Under the pieces are notes generated by a model. That model was given only the letters and a program-made list of their open reading frames with translations. It was not told the origin of the DNA and did no database searches. From Mucilaginibacter gossypii (lineage in GTDB: Bacteria; Bacteroidota; Bacteroidia; Sphingobacteriales; Sphingobacteriaceae), in contig NZ_FNCG01000010.1 of the NCBI RefSeq assembly GCF_900100945.1, positions 62,001-126,000 on the forward strand: a DNA stretch of 64,000 bases. Direction: 5' to 3'. How positions within the stretch are numbered: the stretch's first letter is position 1; each line of letters starts with the position of its first letter. The position numbers and the translations under genes are program-made. Shown piece after piece: positions 8,525 to 17,173 of the stretch.

Positions 8525-9200
8525 AAAAGCTCTTTTCATAGCGGACGAGGATGTGGACGAAACTGTTGAAAAAATAGCATCTTCACTGAAGGCTCGGGGA
8601 ATCACGCTCCAGCATCAACATATTGATTTACGCGAGGACAGCTATAAGAGGTCTGATCCAACAAACGGTAACAAGATTATTCTTGATTTCAGCAAGATAA
8701 AGGACAAATTAACTGCAGAATATTTTAAGGTTGACTTTGACTTGGTGGCCTGCGATTTTAATTATGGCAATGATCCACAGTTAGACGGCTTTGAGGTTGT
8801 TAAATGGCTTAAAAATGAGGCCAACAGCAAAAGAGAACGGATCAGGAAAGCCAAGTTCATACTTTATTCCTCTCAACAAGAAAAACTTATTCCCAAAACG
8901 AACACTATCGACCAATTGACAAAGTTGATAAATGTTAAAATCGACGACTTTATAGATAGAAGAAGGTTAGCAGAGGTTGCAACAAAAATTTTAGGAAATA
9001 CCGATAAAGACATAACCGCTAAGTTTTTAGTTGAACTTGACCGCTATAAGACTCACCAATTTAAATCAGTATATCCAAAATTCGCAGGGAAAACGCTCGA
9101 AGAAATAGCGCATGAAATTGATAAGGCGACCGAACACGGGGTTGGTTTCCAGGATCATTTGATCGAATTGCTGATTGCACACCTTATTGAGTTGAATTGA
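8514..9200 (+). CDS. Receiver-like protein paired with the GHKL ATPase
   Basis: The 228-residue reading starts at ATG 8514, inside the end of the preceding gene; an earlier in-frame ATG at 8436 lies too deep in that gene to be likely. The N-terminal 140 residues look like a response regulator receiver: an acidic cluster D11-E12-D13, a phosphoacceptor candidate Asp81 in LVACDFNYG followed by DGFEVVKWL, and a Ser pair in FILYSS. The insert between strand 1 and Asp81 is longer than usual. The last 70 residues form a helical extension with no DNA-binding motif I can identify, so it is unlikely to be a plain transcription factor. It may relay a signal from the GHKL protein to the next product. Confidence 0.7.
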   Translation: MIIKKALFIADEDVDETVEKIASSLKARGITLQHQHIDLREDSYKRSDPTNGNKIILDFSKIKDKLTAEYFKVDFDLVACDFNYGNDPQLDGFEVVKWLKNEANSKRERIRKAKFILYSSQQEKLIPKTNTIDQLTKLINVKIDDFIDRRRLAEVATKILGNTDKDITAKFLVELDRYKTHQFKSVYPKFAGKTLEEIAHEIDKATEHGVGFQDHLIELLIAHLIELN

Positions 9201-9202
9201 GT

Positions 9203-9853
9203 ATGTATATAATATTCCCGATCGATGACTCTACGAATTTTCTCCAGGTTATTGCTGATACATTAATCGATAAATTTGGCGCAGCTGATATTCATGTGAT
9301 CAGGGTAGATCATTCCGATGAGGGATATAGCGAATCGTTGAAGGAAATCGAGAATATTGCCTCCGATGAAACCATATTGTTTATGGGGCACGGACAAGAA
9401 AATTGTCTCTATGGAGGGGAAAGTAAGACATTCGACAAAAAACCTTTAATAAAAAATAGGGAGATTGAAATTTTTGCAGGCAAGAATGTTTTTCTCCTTG
9501 CTTGTGATTCAAATGCATATCTCAGGTCAACATTCAAATTCTCAAAAGTAACCGCATCAATTGGATTCGGTGGTTTACCTACTGATATTGGCGAGGTTAA
9601 AAAAAGACTACTTGAGCAGGGCGTTAATGACGCGGTTATAGAGCGTTTCAAGTTAGCCATAACCCAATTAGTTGTCGATGGTTTTAGTTATATTTTGGAA
9701 AACAACTTGCCATTCCACAAGCTATCCGACTACTTTATGTTATATCTCAATAAAATGATTAGTAACGTAGTTTTAGCCGGTAAAGAAGATTTCGAGAACC
9801 GAGCTTTGGCCGACTTGCTATTCAAAATGAAAAGTGAAATGGTATTTATCTAG
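9203..9853 (+). CDS. Putative clan CD (caspase-like) cysteine protease
   Basis: The 216-residue protein has the two signature elements of clan CD proteases in the right order and spacing: a hydrophobic strand ending in His63-Gly (ETILFMGHGQE) and a second ending in Ala-Cys101 (NVFLLACDS). These correspond to the catalytic His and Cys of caspases, gingipains and CHAT proteins. The remaining C-terminal 110 residues are helical and not recognised. The start taken is ATG 9203; a TTG at 9197 that overlaps the stop of the receiver gene is the alternative. The spacing to the receiver gene is only two bases, so co-expression is near certain. Its stop codon overlaps the stop of the convergent HNH gene by four bases. 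The protease assignment is motif-based inference. Confidence 0.6.
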   Translation: MYIIFPIDDSTNFLQVIADTLIDKFGAADIHVIRVDHSDEGYSESLKEIENIASDETILFMGHGQENCLYGGESKTFDKKPLIKNREIEIFAGKNVFLLACDSNAYLRSTFKFSKVTASIGFGGLPTDIGEVKKRLLEQGVNDAVIERFKLAITQLVVDGFSYILENNLPFHKLSDYFMLYLNKMISNVVLAGKEDFENRALADLLFKMKSEMVFI

Positions 9854-10713
9854 CCCCAAAATACCTTCTCCTTCTCTTCGATGATCTTCATTAATTTAAT
9901 CTTTATTTCTTCATGGTTTATTCCAAAGTGTGCCTCCCTGTGACAATTAGGGCAAACTGCAGCAACGTTAATTGGCAGGTCTGGCCCATCATCGGAAAGT
10001 CTAAGTATATGGTGTACTTCTAAAAATGGCATCTTTAAAGATGTGATAAAAGGGGCTGGTTTGGTACATAGTTCACAAATTCCGTTAGCCCTGTAAAGAG
10101 CGTAGTCTTTGACCAAAGCGCTTCTATATAGATATTCCGTAACAGATTGTTTTTGTTTAACTTTATTTGTCAGGTTATTACCTAAGTCCTTTAACTTTTC
10201 CTTGAAGTATCCTTTCTGGTTGTGTGATGGCTGAGACTTACTAATGTATAGTTCCAGCTTATCGAAAACATTCTGGGTTTCAATTAGCAAAAAATGTATT
10301 AGATGATCATCTTTCCGATCACCAGCAGTAGCTTTTTTCAGTTCCCATGATACCACCTGAAAAATTCCTTGGAATCGATATTTTTTTCCACCATGCCCAT
10401 TTTCTTTTATTTCCTTAGCCGTTGGTTCTCTTGTTGTAAAAAGTAAAACATCGCGCTCCCCATCTACTAATAAGGAATTGGAAAATTTCGCTGGGTTTTG
10501 ATTTCCTTTAGACCCTTGTCCAATATATGTCCAAGTCCCGTCTGGGTTTTGTAAGTCATTGTAACCTGCATTTTTTCCATGGCGTCCGCCTGTGGTTATA
10601 ATAACACAGCGGGGTTGCTTGGCCCCCCATATAATCCCCGTTTGTTGTTGGGCGCTACCAACAAAGTCCAATAGAGAAGGGCGCTCATATTCTTGCCCGG
10701 TAATAAAATTCAT
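9850..10713 (-). CDS. SRA-like domain plus HNH endonuclease
   Basis: Read from ATG 10713 this is a 287-residue protein; a TTG seven codons earlier is possible. Residues 1-120 resemble the SRA/YDG-like modules that precede HNH domains in McrA-type enzymes (GRHGKNAGYND, then WTYIGQGSKGNQ and DVLLFTTREP). The C-terminal part is a complete HNH nuclease: CELC, LEVHHILRLSDDG with the catalytic His pair, NVAA and VCPNCHREAHFG. SRA modules usually read modified cytosine, whereas this gene sits next to a cytosine-5 methyltransferase; either it recognises another modification or sequence context, or the domain has changed specificity. It is convergent with, and overlaps by four bases, the caspase-like gene. 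It is the best candidate for the cutting enzyme of the island. Confidence 0.75.
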   Translation of the reverse strand: MNFITGQEYERPSLLDFVGSAQQQTGIIWGAKQPRCVIITTGGRHGKNAGYNDLQNPDGTWTYIGQGSKGNQNPAKFSNSLLVDGERDVLLFTTREPTAKEIKENGHGGKKYRFQGIFQVVSWELKKATAGDRKDDHLIHFLLIETQNVFDKLELYISKSQPSHNQKGYFKEKLKDLGNNLTNKVKQKQSVTEYLYRSALVKDYALYRANGICELCTKPAPFITSLKMPFLEVHHILRLSDDGPDLPINVAAVCPNCHREAHFGINHEEIKIKLMKIIEEKEKVFWG

Positions 10714-10928
10714 AATTAGTAAATAGGAAAGCAATATAGCATGTTAGTAATGAAAAGGTGTGCTTAATTTAGAATCATTTATTAACTCAAAATCTTTCGA
10801 CATTTATTTAGAATATAGCCAAAATCTACTCCGATCAACTTCGCCGATATAATGTATGTATAACTAACTGATAAACAGTAATATTTTTTAATATTATTAT
10901 TGGTCAATTTCATCCTATATTTCAATAG

Positions 10929-10936
10929 TACGTTTG
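10929..10936 (+). promoter_or_regulatory. Candidate Bacteroidota -7 element upstream of xanthine dehydrogenase
   Basis: TACGTTTG matches the TAnnTTTG -7 consensus of Bacteroidota promoters, about 60 bases before the xanthine dehydrogenase start. No well-spaced -33 TTG was found (nearest TTG at 10900-10902), so the site is tentative. Nothing else is recognised in 10714-10996. Confidence 0.35.
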
Positions 10937-10996
10937 CATATTCTCAATAATTCACTAAATTACCATCGCCTTTCCTATACCCTTTATCATTAAAAA

Positions 10997-13900
10997 ATGA
11001 AAACCTTTCCTTTCAAGAAAATCAACTTTTTACTAAACGGGAAAAAAGTCGAACTCGACCAGGTAAACCCCAAAGATTTACTTATTGACTACCTGCGATC
11101 CGCTAATGTGGATCTTACCGGTACCAAGCTAAGTTGTGGTGAGGGTGGTTGTGGTGCCTGTACGGTGCTTTGGTCTAAGTATGACCCGAACCTTGGAAAA
11201 ACGATTGCTATACCCATTAATTCCTGCTTACGGCCTTTATGCTCATTGGACGGGACGGCGATAACGACCATAGAGGGAGCATCGGCAAGCGCCTGCGGAC
11301 AAATGATCGAAAGTAATATGCTCGATCAATGCGCTTCCCAATGTGGCTATTGTTCACCTGGGTTCGTGATGACGATGTATAGTTTGCTCAACGAAAACAA
11401 CGCACCAACGGAACAGCAAGTGGAGGATCAATTCGCTGGTAATATTTGCCGTTGTACCGGCTACATTTCGATCTTGAATGCGATGCGGGCCAGTGCAGCA
11501 CAAGCAGCAACTTTAACCGCAGCCCCCCCTGCGCCGTTGCCGGCTTATCAGCCCGCTGATTTTGAGATACGCGACAAAGGAGATGTTTGGTATCATCCTA
11601 CGGAATTGGACCAAGTTTTACGGTTGATGCAGGAATACCAACCGGTAGGTACCCGCGCTAAGATCGTGCAAGGTAATACATCCATCGGTATCTATAAAGC
11701 CGATGTTGAAAACCCATCGGTGTTCATTGATGTCAGCGGTTTAACGGACTGGAAAAAGATCGAGTTGACCGCCGATGGGATCGCTTTGGCGGGCGGCGTA
11801 ACGATCGCGGAACTGTTGAATTTTCTAAATGAGAACCTCGATAGCATACCAACTGAGTGGGCCGGAGGATTCCATACCCTCCGTGACCACATGAGGTGGA
11901 TCGCGGGGGTACAAGTGCGGCATGCCGCCTCCGTGTCGGGTAGTTTAATGATGGTCAAAAATCATGAGGATACCGATAATCCCTTTCCGGGTGATCTTTT
12001 TACCTTATTTATGGCGCTGAATGCCCGCGTCGGGTATATCAGTACGGACGGTAGCACGCGTACCAGTTTATTAGAAGAGTTACCGTCTCCGGCGGTTTTC
12101 AGAGCGGGTATCCTGGTGACCCGGATCAATCTGCCATATACAGGCAAAGACCAACTCACTTTTTCCTACCGTGTGGCCAGGCGTACGCAAAACTCCCACC
12201 CGATTGTCAATTGCGCGTTCTCTTGTCAATTTGATGCGGAGCAAGATCTTAAGCAACTGACCTTGGTCTATGGAGGGATAGGCCATACGGCTTTTAAGCT
12301 GAAAGACACGAGTGCACTTACCGGAAAGTGGGATGAAACATTATTAAACACTGCGTTGCCATTGATACGCGCAGAACTACTTCGGGCAACGCCTTTTAAA
12401 ACAGCGGGTATCACCAACGAATATAAGATTGATCTGGCGGTGAATTTATTTATTAAATTTTTCGCCTACGTAGCTGCGCAGACCGGCGTGAAAGTGAATG
12501 CTTCGTTCGCCTCGGCACTTGATGCTCTACGTCCTTTGGCGGTGGGCGATCATCAATATTTTGAATCCCCGTTCTATGACGGCATCCCACTGGTACCCCT
12601 ACCTCAACAAAAAAACGTGCTGCAGGTCATGGCCCAGCCGATGAGTGTTTCGCCATCTGCCTTCACCTTAACGGAAGAAGCCCCAAAAGCCTTGGCTGTG
12701 GTCGGCAAAGAGGTCAAGATCGGCGAGAACGTGCCTCGGAAGATCGATGCCAAAGGCCAGGTTAAAGGTGCTGCTAAATATACCCATGACTTAAAAATAA
12801 CGACCGATACACTTGACGGTTATTTCGTTTACGCGCAGCAACGTAACGCGCAGTTCTCTTATAAATTACCCATTCCGCAAATACGCGCTGAACTTCTTGA
12901 CTTATTTGGTGAATGTTATTATATCGTCAATGCGGATATTCCTAAGCCGGCTGTTGATACCGATATTTTTAATGCGGCCAACCCATCCGCCTATGACCCG
13001 ATCTTTTCGGATGGGAACATCACTTGTTACGGGCAGCCTTTAGGGTTGATTGTGGCGAAGGACCGAAAGATCGCCAAAGAAGCCGCGGCCTATATTCAGG
13101 ACCGGATCAATTATACACAAGGCGCACTCCCGGAAATTCCATCATTGCAGGTCGCTATCGAGAAAGAGTCCAAGATCTGGCCGCCACAGGGCATGCTGCA
13201 AATTTTCCGGCCACTCGAAGTAGAAGATCCTGATCATGATGACAAAATGAAATGGATGGAGGCCCCCTTTGAACAGCAGGGCAAAACGTTTGTTAAAGGC
13301 ACGCAGATCACCGGGGCTCAATACCATTTTTACATGGAGCCGCAAGGTGCGCTCGCCATTCCGGTAGAAGAAGATCAGATCGAGATTTACAGCGCCACCC
13401 AGAACCAAGCCAGTGTACAAAAGCGGATCGCATTCGCACTTAAGATCCCTTTTAATAAAGTCAGGGTAGGTACAACGCGCTTAGGCGGCGGATTTGGCGG
13501 AAAGGAATTACGACAGGTGTATGTAGCCGCTGCTGCTGCGGTCGCTGCCAATAAACTTCAGCGACCCGTCAGGTTGCTTTTGGACCGCCACGTCGATATG
13601 CAAATGGTCGGCACCCGTCACCCCTTTACCGGGGACTTTTTTATCTCAGCTACCAAAGACGGCCAGATCGAACGGATGCGCGTTGACTACGCTTCCGATG
13701 CCGGGCACTCCTATGACTGTTCTTACCCGGTAATGGACCTGGCTTTATTATGTGCCGAGAATGCTTATTATGCGCCGGTATTCAAAACCAATGGTGGTGT
13801 TTACCGAACCAATACGCAGTCACGTACCGCATTTCGTTCGTTCGGATTGATACAGGCCACCCTGATCACGGAAGCCGCCATAGAAAGACTCGCCTTTGAG

Positions 13901-15187
13901 CTCAACATGTTGCCGGAAGACCTGCGTAAGAAGAACTTTTATCCAGATGACCTTACCGGCCGTACGCCGATGCGTACACCATATGGTTCGCCTTTTAAAT
14001 ATGGGCGCATCAACCAGATCTGGGACAAGTTACGGAAGACGATTGATTTTGATACCCGCCTTGACAATGTGCGAACTTTCAATATCAGCAGTAAGTGGAA
14101 AAAAAGAGGTATCTCGATGATCCCGCTTAAATATGGGATCTCTTATACGTTCCGCCCCATGAACCAGGGTTCCGCCTATGTTTTCGCTTATAAGGAAGAC
14201 GGCTCCGTACTGCTCCACCATGGCGGCGTTGAAATGGGCCAGGGGCTGCATACCAAAATGGCACAGGTAGCAGCTATTCAGTTAGGTATCAACATTGAGC
14301 GGATCAAGATCGGCGCGACCAATACCGCCATTATCCCCAATGTCAGTTCGACGGGCGCATCGACCGGCTCCGATCTGAATGGAGGCGCTGTCAAGCAAGC
14401 CTGTACCTTGCTAAAAAATAAACTAGTCACGTTCATTATGGATGCCGTAAAAGACCCGGCGTCCTTCCCAGATCTAACGGTCGTTCAAATCGGTGACCTT
14501 AAAGCAATTGATCTGAATGACCCGGCAGCTTGGGATCGCAGTTGGCCGACCGTTATAAAATACGCTTGTATCGCTAGGATCGATGTTTCGGCCCAATTTT
14601 CTTTCGGTAGCCCTCAACTCGGCCAGTTGGTAACCGGTGCCGATGGTAATAACCAGATAGTACCAGAAGACGATCAAATATTTTATTATTATAACAATTG
14701 CGTAGCAGCCTCTGAGGTTGAGGTCGATATATTGACCGGCCATTATGAGATTCTGCGTTCAGACATCGTGTATGATGCCGGGGACAGCCTGAACGACAAT
14801 ATTGATATCGGCCAGATCGAAGGCGGCTTCGTCCAGGGTATCGGTTGCCTTACAACCGAAGAAATGCTGTATGCGCCAAATGGCCGGGTCATTTCCGACG
14901 GTACCTGGGAATACAAACCACCCTGTACAAAAACGATCCCGCAGCAATTCAATGTTTGGCTGCTCAAATATGTACGAAGCGATGACCCGACCGCGCCCTT
15001 AAAGGACAACTATGGCATCAATTCTTCAAAATCTACGGGAGAACCGCCATTGGTATTGGCCAACACCGTTTTTTTTGCGATCAAACATGCGATCGATGCT
15101 GCACGGAAGGACCAGGGAAATAACGACTGGTTCGATCTTGAAGCGCCCGCAACAATAGAAAGGATTCAACAAGCCTGTATTGTATGA
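10997..15187 (+). CDS. Single-chain xanthine dehydrogenase-family molybdoenzyme
   Basis: The 1396-residue protein carries all three modules of xanthine oxidoreductases in one chain. The N-terminal plant-type [2Fe-2S] domain has C47, C52, C55 and C77; the second [2Fe-2S] domain has QCGYCSPG and ICRCTGY. A FAD domain follows (about 190-500, with RHAASVSGSL), then the molybdopterin domain (about 565-1396) with GGGFGGKE, TAFRSFG and the catalytic Glu1349 in TGEPPLVLA. It would hydroxylate purines or another heteroaromatic substrate at the molybdenum and pass electrons through the clusters to FAD. Most bacteria split this enzyme into two or three subunits, so the eukaryote-like fusion is notable. 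No XdhC insertion factor is nearby. Its stop overlaps the start of the next gene (ATGA). The substrate is not proven. Confidence 0.9.
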   Translation: MKTFPFKKINFLLNGKKVELDQVNPKDLLIDYLRSANVDLTGTKLSCGEGGCGACTVLWSKYDPNLGKTIAIPINSCLRPLCSLDGTAITTIEGASASACGQMIESNMLDQCASQCGYCSPGFVMTMYSLLNENNAPTEQQVEDQFAGNICRCTGYISILNAMRASAAQAATLTAAPPAPLPAYQPADFEIRDKGDVWYHPTELDQVLRLMQEYQPVGTRAKIVQGNTSIGIYKADVENPSVFIDVSGLTDWKKIELTADGIALAGGVTIAELLNFLNENLDSIPTEWAGGFHTLRDHMRWIAGVQVRHAASVSGSLMMVKNHEDTDNPFPGDLFTLFMALNARVGYISTDGSTRTSLLEELPSPAVFRAGILVTRINLPYTGKDQLTFSYRVARRTQNSHPIVNCAFSCQFDAEQDLKQLTLVYGGIGHTAFKLKDTSALTGKWDETLLNTALPLIRAELLRATPFKTAGITNEYKIDLAVNLFIKFFAYVAAQTGVKVNASFASALDALRPLAVGDHQYFESPFYDGIPLVPLPQQKNVLQVMAQPMSVSPSAFTLTEEAPKALAVVGKEVKIGENVPRKIDAKGQVKGAAKYTHDLKITTDTLDGYFVYAQQRNAQFSYKLPIPQIRAELLDLFGECYYIVNADIPKPAVDTDIFNAANPSAYDPIFSDGNITCYGQPLGLIVAKDRKIAKEAAAYIQDRINYTQGALPEIPSLQVAIEKESKIWPPQGMLQIFRPLEVEDPDHDDKMKWMEAPFEQQGKTFVKGTQITGAQYHFYMEPQGALAIPVEEDQIEIYSATQNQASVQKRIAFALKIPFNKVRVGTTRLGGGFGGKELRQVYVAAAAAVAANKLQRPVRLLLDRHVDMQMVGTRHPFTGDFFISATKDGQIERMRVDYASDAGHSYDCSYPVMDLALLCAENAYYAPVFKTNGGVYRTNTQSRTAFRSFGLIQATLITEAAIERLAFELNMLPEDLRKKNFYPDDLTGRTPMRTPYGSPFKYGRINQIWDKLRKTIDFDTRLDNVRTFNISSKWKKRGISMIPLKYGISYTFRPMNQGSAYVFAYKEDGSVLLHHGGVEMGQGLHTKMAQVAAIQLGINIERIKIGATNTAIIPNVSSTGASTGSDLNGGAVKQACTLLKNKLVTFIMDAVKDPASFPDLTVVQIGDLKAIDLNDPAAWDRSWPTVIKYACIARIDVSAQFSFGSPQLGQLVTGADGNNQIVPEDDQIFYYYNNCVAASEVEVDILTGHYEILRSDIVYDAGDSLNDNIDIGQIEGGFVQGIGCLTTEEMLYAPNGRVISDGTWEYKPPCTKTIPQQFNVWLLKYVRSDDPTAPLKDNYGINSSKSTGEPPLVLANTVFFAIKHAIDAARKDQGNNDWFDLEAPATIERIQQACIV

Positions 15188-16269
15188 AAAAGATAACCCT
15201 ATTCCTGTTGATGGCCTGCGTGGCCAACCAATTTCCGGCGAAAGCACAAACCACCGGAGAAAAAATGTACGCCCATGTCATAGATGTGGGCCAGGGGCTT
15301 TCCGTGCTGCTGGAGTTTCCGAAGGGTGCTGTATTGATCGATGCCGGTGCCGCGCCCGACCGCGAGGTCGCACTGATCACTTACCTGAAGAATTTCTTCC
15401 AACGAAGGCCGGATCTGAACAATACGTTGAATAGTGTGTTCATCACGCACCAGCACATTGACCATGATATCGCCCTGGATGATCTGACACGTAATTTTAA
15501 GATATTGAATTACCTGGATAATGGCCGCCGCCGGGTGACTATCACCGAGGTCAATCACATCTGGATGCAAGATCATTATTCCCAGTTCGGCTGTAAATAC
15601 GAAGCGATCACTTTTGACAAGATCGCGGCCATACCGCAACATACGGATCTGACGGATGACCTTATTGATGCGGTCGGCGGAACGGTCGATCCAAAGATCA
15701 CGGTATACAGTGGGGCGTTCGTTGCGCGTCCAACCGGTTGGAGCGATGACACTTATAACGATCCCAATAATAATAGCATGGTGATTAAAGTGACATTTGG
15801 CAGCGCATCCTTTTTATTTTCAGGGGACCTGGAAGAAACTGGTATAGCGCAAGTACTTAACCTTTATGCGGGCACCAATGCGCTTAAAGCAGATGTTATG
15901 CAGGTTGGCCATCATGGATCCCGAAATGCGATCACGACGCAGTGGATCTCAACGATCAAACCTAAATACGCGTTCATTTCCTGTGGGCACTGGGATGATG
16001 GCCGATTGCCGAATGGAAAACCTAAGATATACACCACTTATGCCTACGCACATCCGCATATCGAATCCGTCCAGATATTGGAAGATAGCCTGACGGCTAC
16101 GCGGCCTGTCGCATTCACGGCTACCGTCGGTACCAAAGGCTCTTACATGGGAAGCATCCCGCAGTTCACTACCAAAACCATACATAAAACCTACGCAACC
16201 CCGTGGGATGGAACCATAGTCGTAACCGCTACTTCGACCGGCCAATATACCTTTGCCACACATCAATAA
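15184..16269 (+). CDS. Secreted metallo-beta-lactamase-fold hydrolase (ComEC-like type)
   Basis: The 361-residue protein begins with a signal peptide (hydrophobic LFLLMACVA, cleavage probably after AKA-Q near residue 22). The metal motif H89-x-H91-x-D93-H94 lies in FITHQHIDHD; further ligands are in LFSGDLEE and VGHHGSRN. The HVIDVGQGLSVLLEF start of the fold and the VGHHGS motif are those of ComEC/Rec2-related hydrolases. The likely location is the periplasm or cell surface, and the substrate is unknown. Start ATG 15184 overlaps the dehydrogenase stop by four bases, so translation is coupled although one product is exported and the other is probably cytosolic. A strong terminator follows at 16324. 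Confidence 0.85.
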   Translation: MKKITLFLLMACVANQFPAKAQTTGEKMYAHVIDVGQGLSVLLEFPKGAVLIDAGAAPDREVALITYLKNFFQRRPDLNNTLNSVFITHQHIDHDIALDDLTRNFKILNYLDNGRRRVTITEVNHIWMQDHYSQFGCKYEAITFDKIAAIPQHTDLTDDLIDAVGGTVDPKITVYSGAFVARPTGWSDDTYNDPNNNSMVIKVTFGSASFLFSGDLEETGIAQVLNLYAGTNALKADVMQVGHHGSRNAITTQWISTIKPKYAFISCGHWDDGRLPNGKPKIYTTYAYAHPHIESVQILEDSLTATRPVAFTATVGTKGSYMGSIPQFTTKTIHKTYATPWDGTIVVTATSTGQYTFATHQ

Positions 16270-16323
16270 ATTAAAGTGCACTAACCTCTCGGTACGTGCT
16301 CCAGTAGATAGAAAGAATTTAGC

Positions 16324-16347
16324 CTCGCTTTTAAGCGGGGCTTTTTA
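16324..16347 (+). terminator. Rho-independent terminator of the xanthine dehydrogenase operon
   Basis: AGCCTCGCTT and AAGCGGGGCT form a 10-bp stem with one G:T pair and a two-base loop, followed by TTTTTA. It lies about 55 bases after the metallo-hydrolase stop. Confidence 0.8.
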
Positions 16348-16370
16348 TTAAGGTGGATTTCTAAAGTGTT

Positions 16371-16403
16371 CATGGGCGTGGCCGGGCTCGAACCTGGAAC
16401 CCA
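16371..16403 (-). other. tRNA 3'-end-like fragment (possible attachment site relic)
   Basis: Read on the minus strand this contains GGTTCGAGCC, the typical T-arm core, followed by GGCCACGCCCA, like a T stem, acceptor strand and discriminator base. The other three arms cannot be found and the T stem is imperfect, so it is not a functional tRNA. Integrative elements often leave such 3' tRNA pieces as attL or attR copies. Confidence 0.35.
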
Positions 16404-16543
16404 GTTAAAAACTTTTAGTTGGAATTAATATTTTTTAGTATTTTTGGGTAAGCGAAAGGGTAAACGAGTAAAATGCCTCTCCGGGCATTGTGGTTTATGC
16501 TGTAAGCGACTGATAATCATTTGATTACAAAGATATCTCCATA

Positions 16544-16561
16544 GCCCAGGTGGGCGCACTT
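16544..16561 (+). repeat. Repeat motif GCCCAGGTGGGCGCACTT, copy 1
   Basis: The same 18 bases occur at 41454-41471. The first part, GCCCA-GG-TGGGC, is an interrupted palindrome. In both places it stands just before a terminator-like hairpin in a region of scars. Confidence 0.6.
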
Positions 16562-16581
16562 CCTAACCTTTAAAAAGGTCT

Positions 16582-16618
16582 AAAAACCCCTTAAATAGCT
16601 TATTTAAGGGTTTTTTTT
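16582..16618 (+). terminator. Hairpin with long T-run
   Basis: AACCCCTTAAATA pairs with TATTTAAGGGTT (one bulged C) around GCT, followed by eight T residues. It has no intact gene directly upstream, so it is probably the terminator of a lost gene. Confidence 0.6.
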
Positions 16619-16660
16619 ATTAATTACCCCTCAATAACCCTCAAGAAACGTCAACTTCTA

Positions 16661-16692
16661 AGCACCTAATTTAAGTTTTTAACTTAGGTGCT
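16661..16692. repeat. Inverted repeat AGCACCTAA / TTAGGTGCT
   Basis: Nine-base perfect arms (16661-16669, 16684-16692) around a 14-base T-rich spacer that itself contains AAGTTTTTAACTT symmetry. The role is unknown; it may be a terminator or a recombination site. Confidence 0.5.
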
Positions 16693-17173
16693 CAGTTTTG
16701 ATGTTATGTGTGGAGCCTTGACTAAGGCTAAGCACATTTTTACAGTCGCTTACCGTCTTTTTAATTTCGAAATCGCTTTTTGAAGAGGCTGGCGTGGTAC
16801 GCTCTTAGAGTTGCAATGTCCCAACTGTATCTTGTTTGAAATTAGAAATGGTGCCCTGGCAATTACCCGGTAAGGATGTCAATCATAATTTATCCAAAAT
16901 AAATTTTAAAATAGACTGTGCGCTAGTATCAACACAAACCATTGATCTATTAGGCACGAAGATGACAACACTTAGTGCATGCTCTCCCAGATACGGTTTA
17001 TTGATATTTGGTTAATTATTTTAGAATAAGCGAAATGAAGCAAGCCGAGCTGTTTTTTTAAAGTGGTAATGTATTGATAGTCAGTTTGTTTTTCTGATGG
17101 CATAGGGATTGAATGTTTTGAATGATGCAGCACGGGCAGCTTTGACAATGCATTCACTCACATTTTCACCATT
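16693..17173. other. Intergenic stretch without a recognisable gene
   Basis: No reading frame with family resemblance, RNA gene or clear promoter was found here. A 61-codon minus-strand frame at 16972-17157 has no features of a real protein. The region belongs to the suspected integration scar. Confidence 0.5.

Noticed and set aside
5822..9200. Ordinary two-component system
   Set aside because: The GHKL protein has an extra MutL/MORC-type ATPase domain, no membrane segment, and the receiver protein has no DNA-binding output; context is a restriction locus.
15199..15642. Minus-strand frame of 147 codons inside the MBL hydrolase gene
   Set aside because: Antisense to a well-supported gene and without recognisable domains.
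16371..16440. Complete tRNA gene on the minus strand
   Set aside because: Only a T-arm and acceptor-like 3' part are visible; no D or anticodon arm could be folded from the neighbouring bases.
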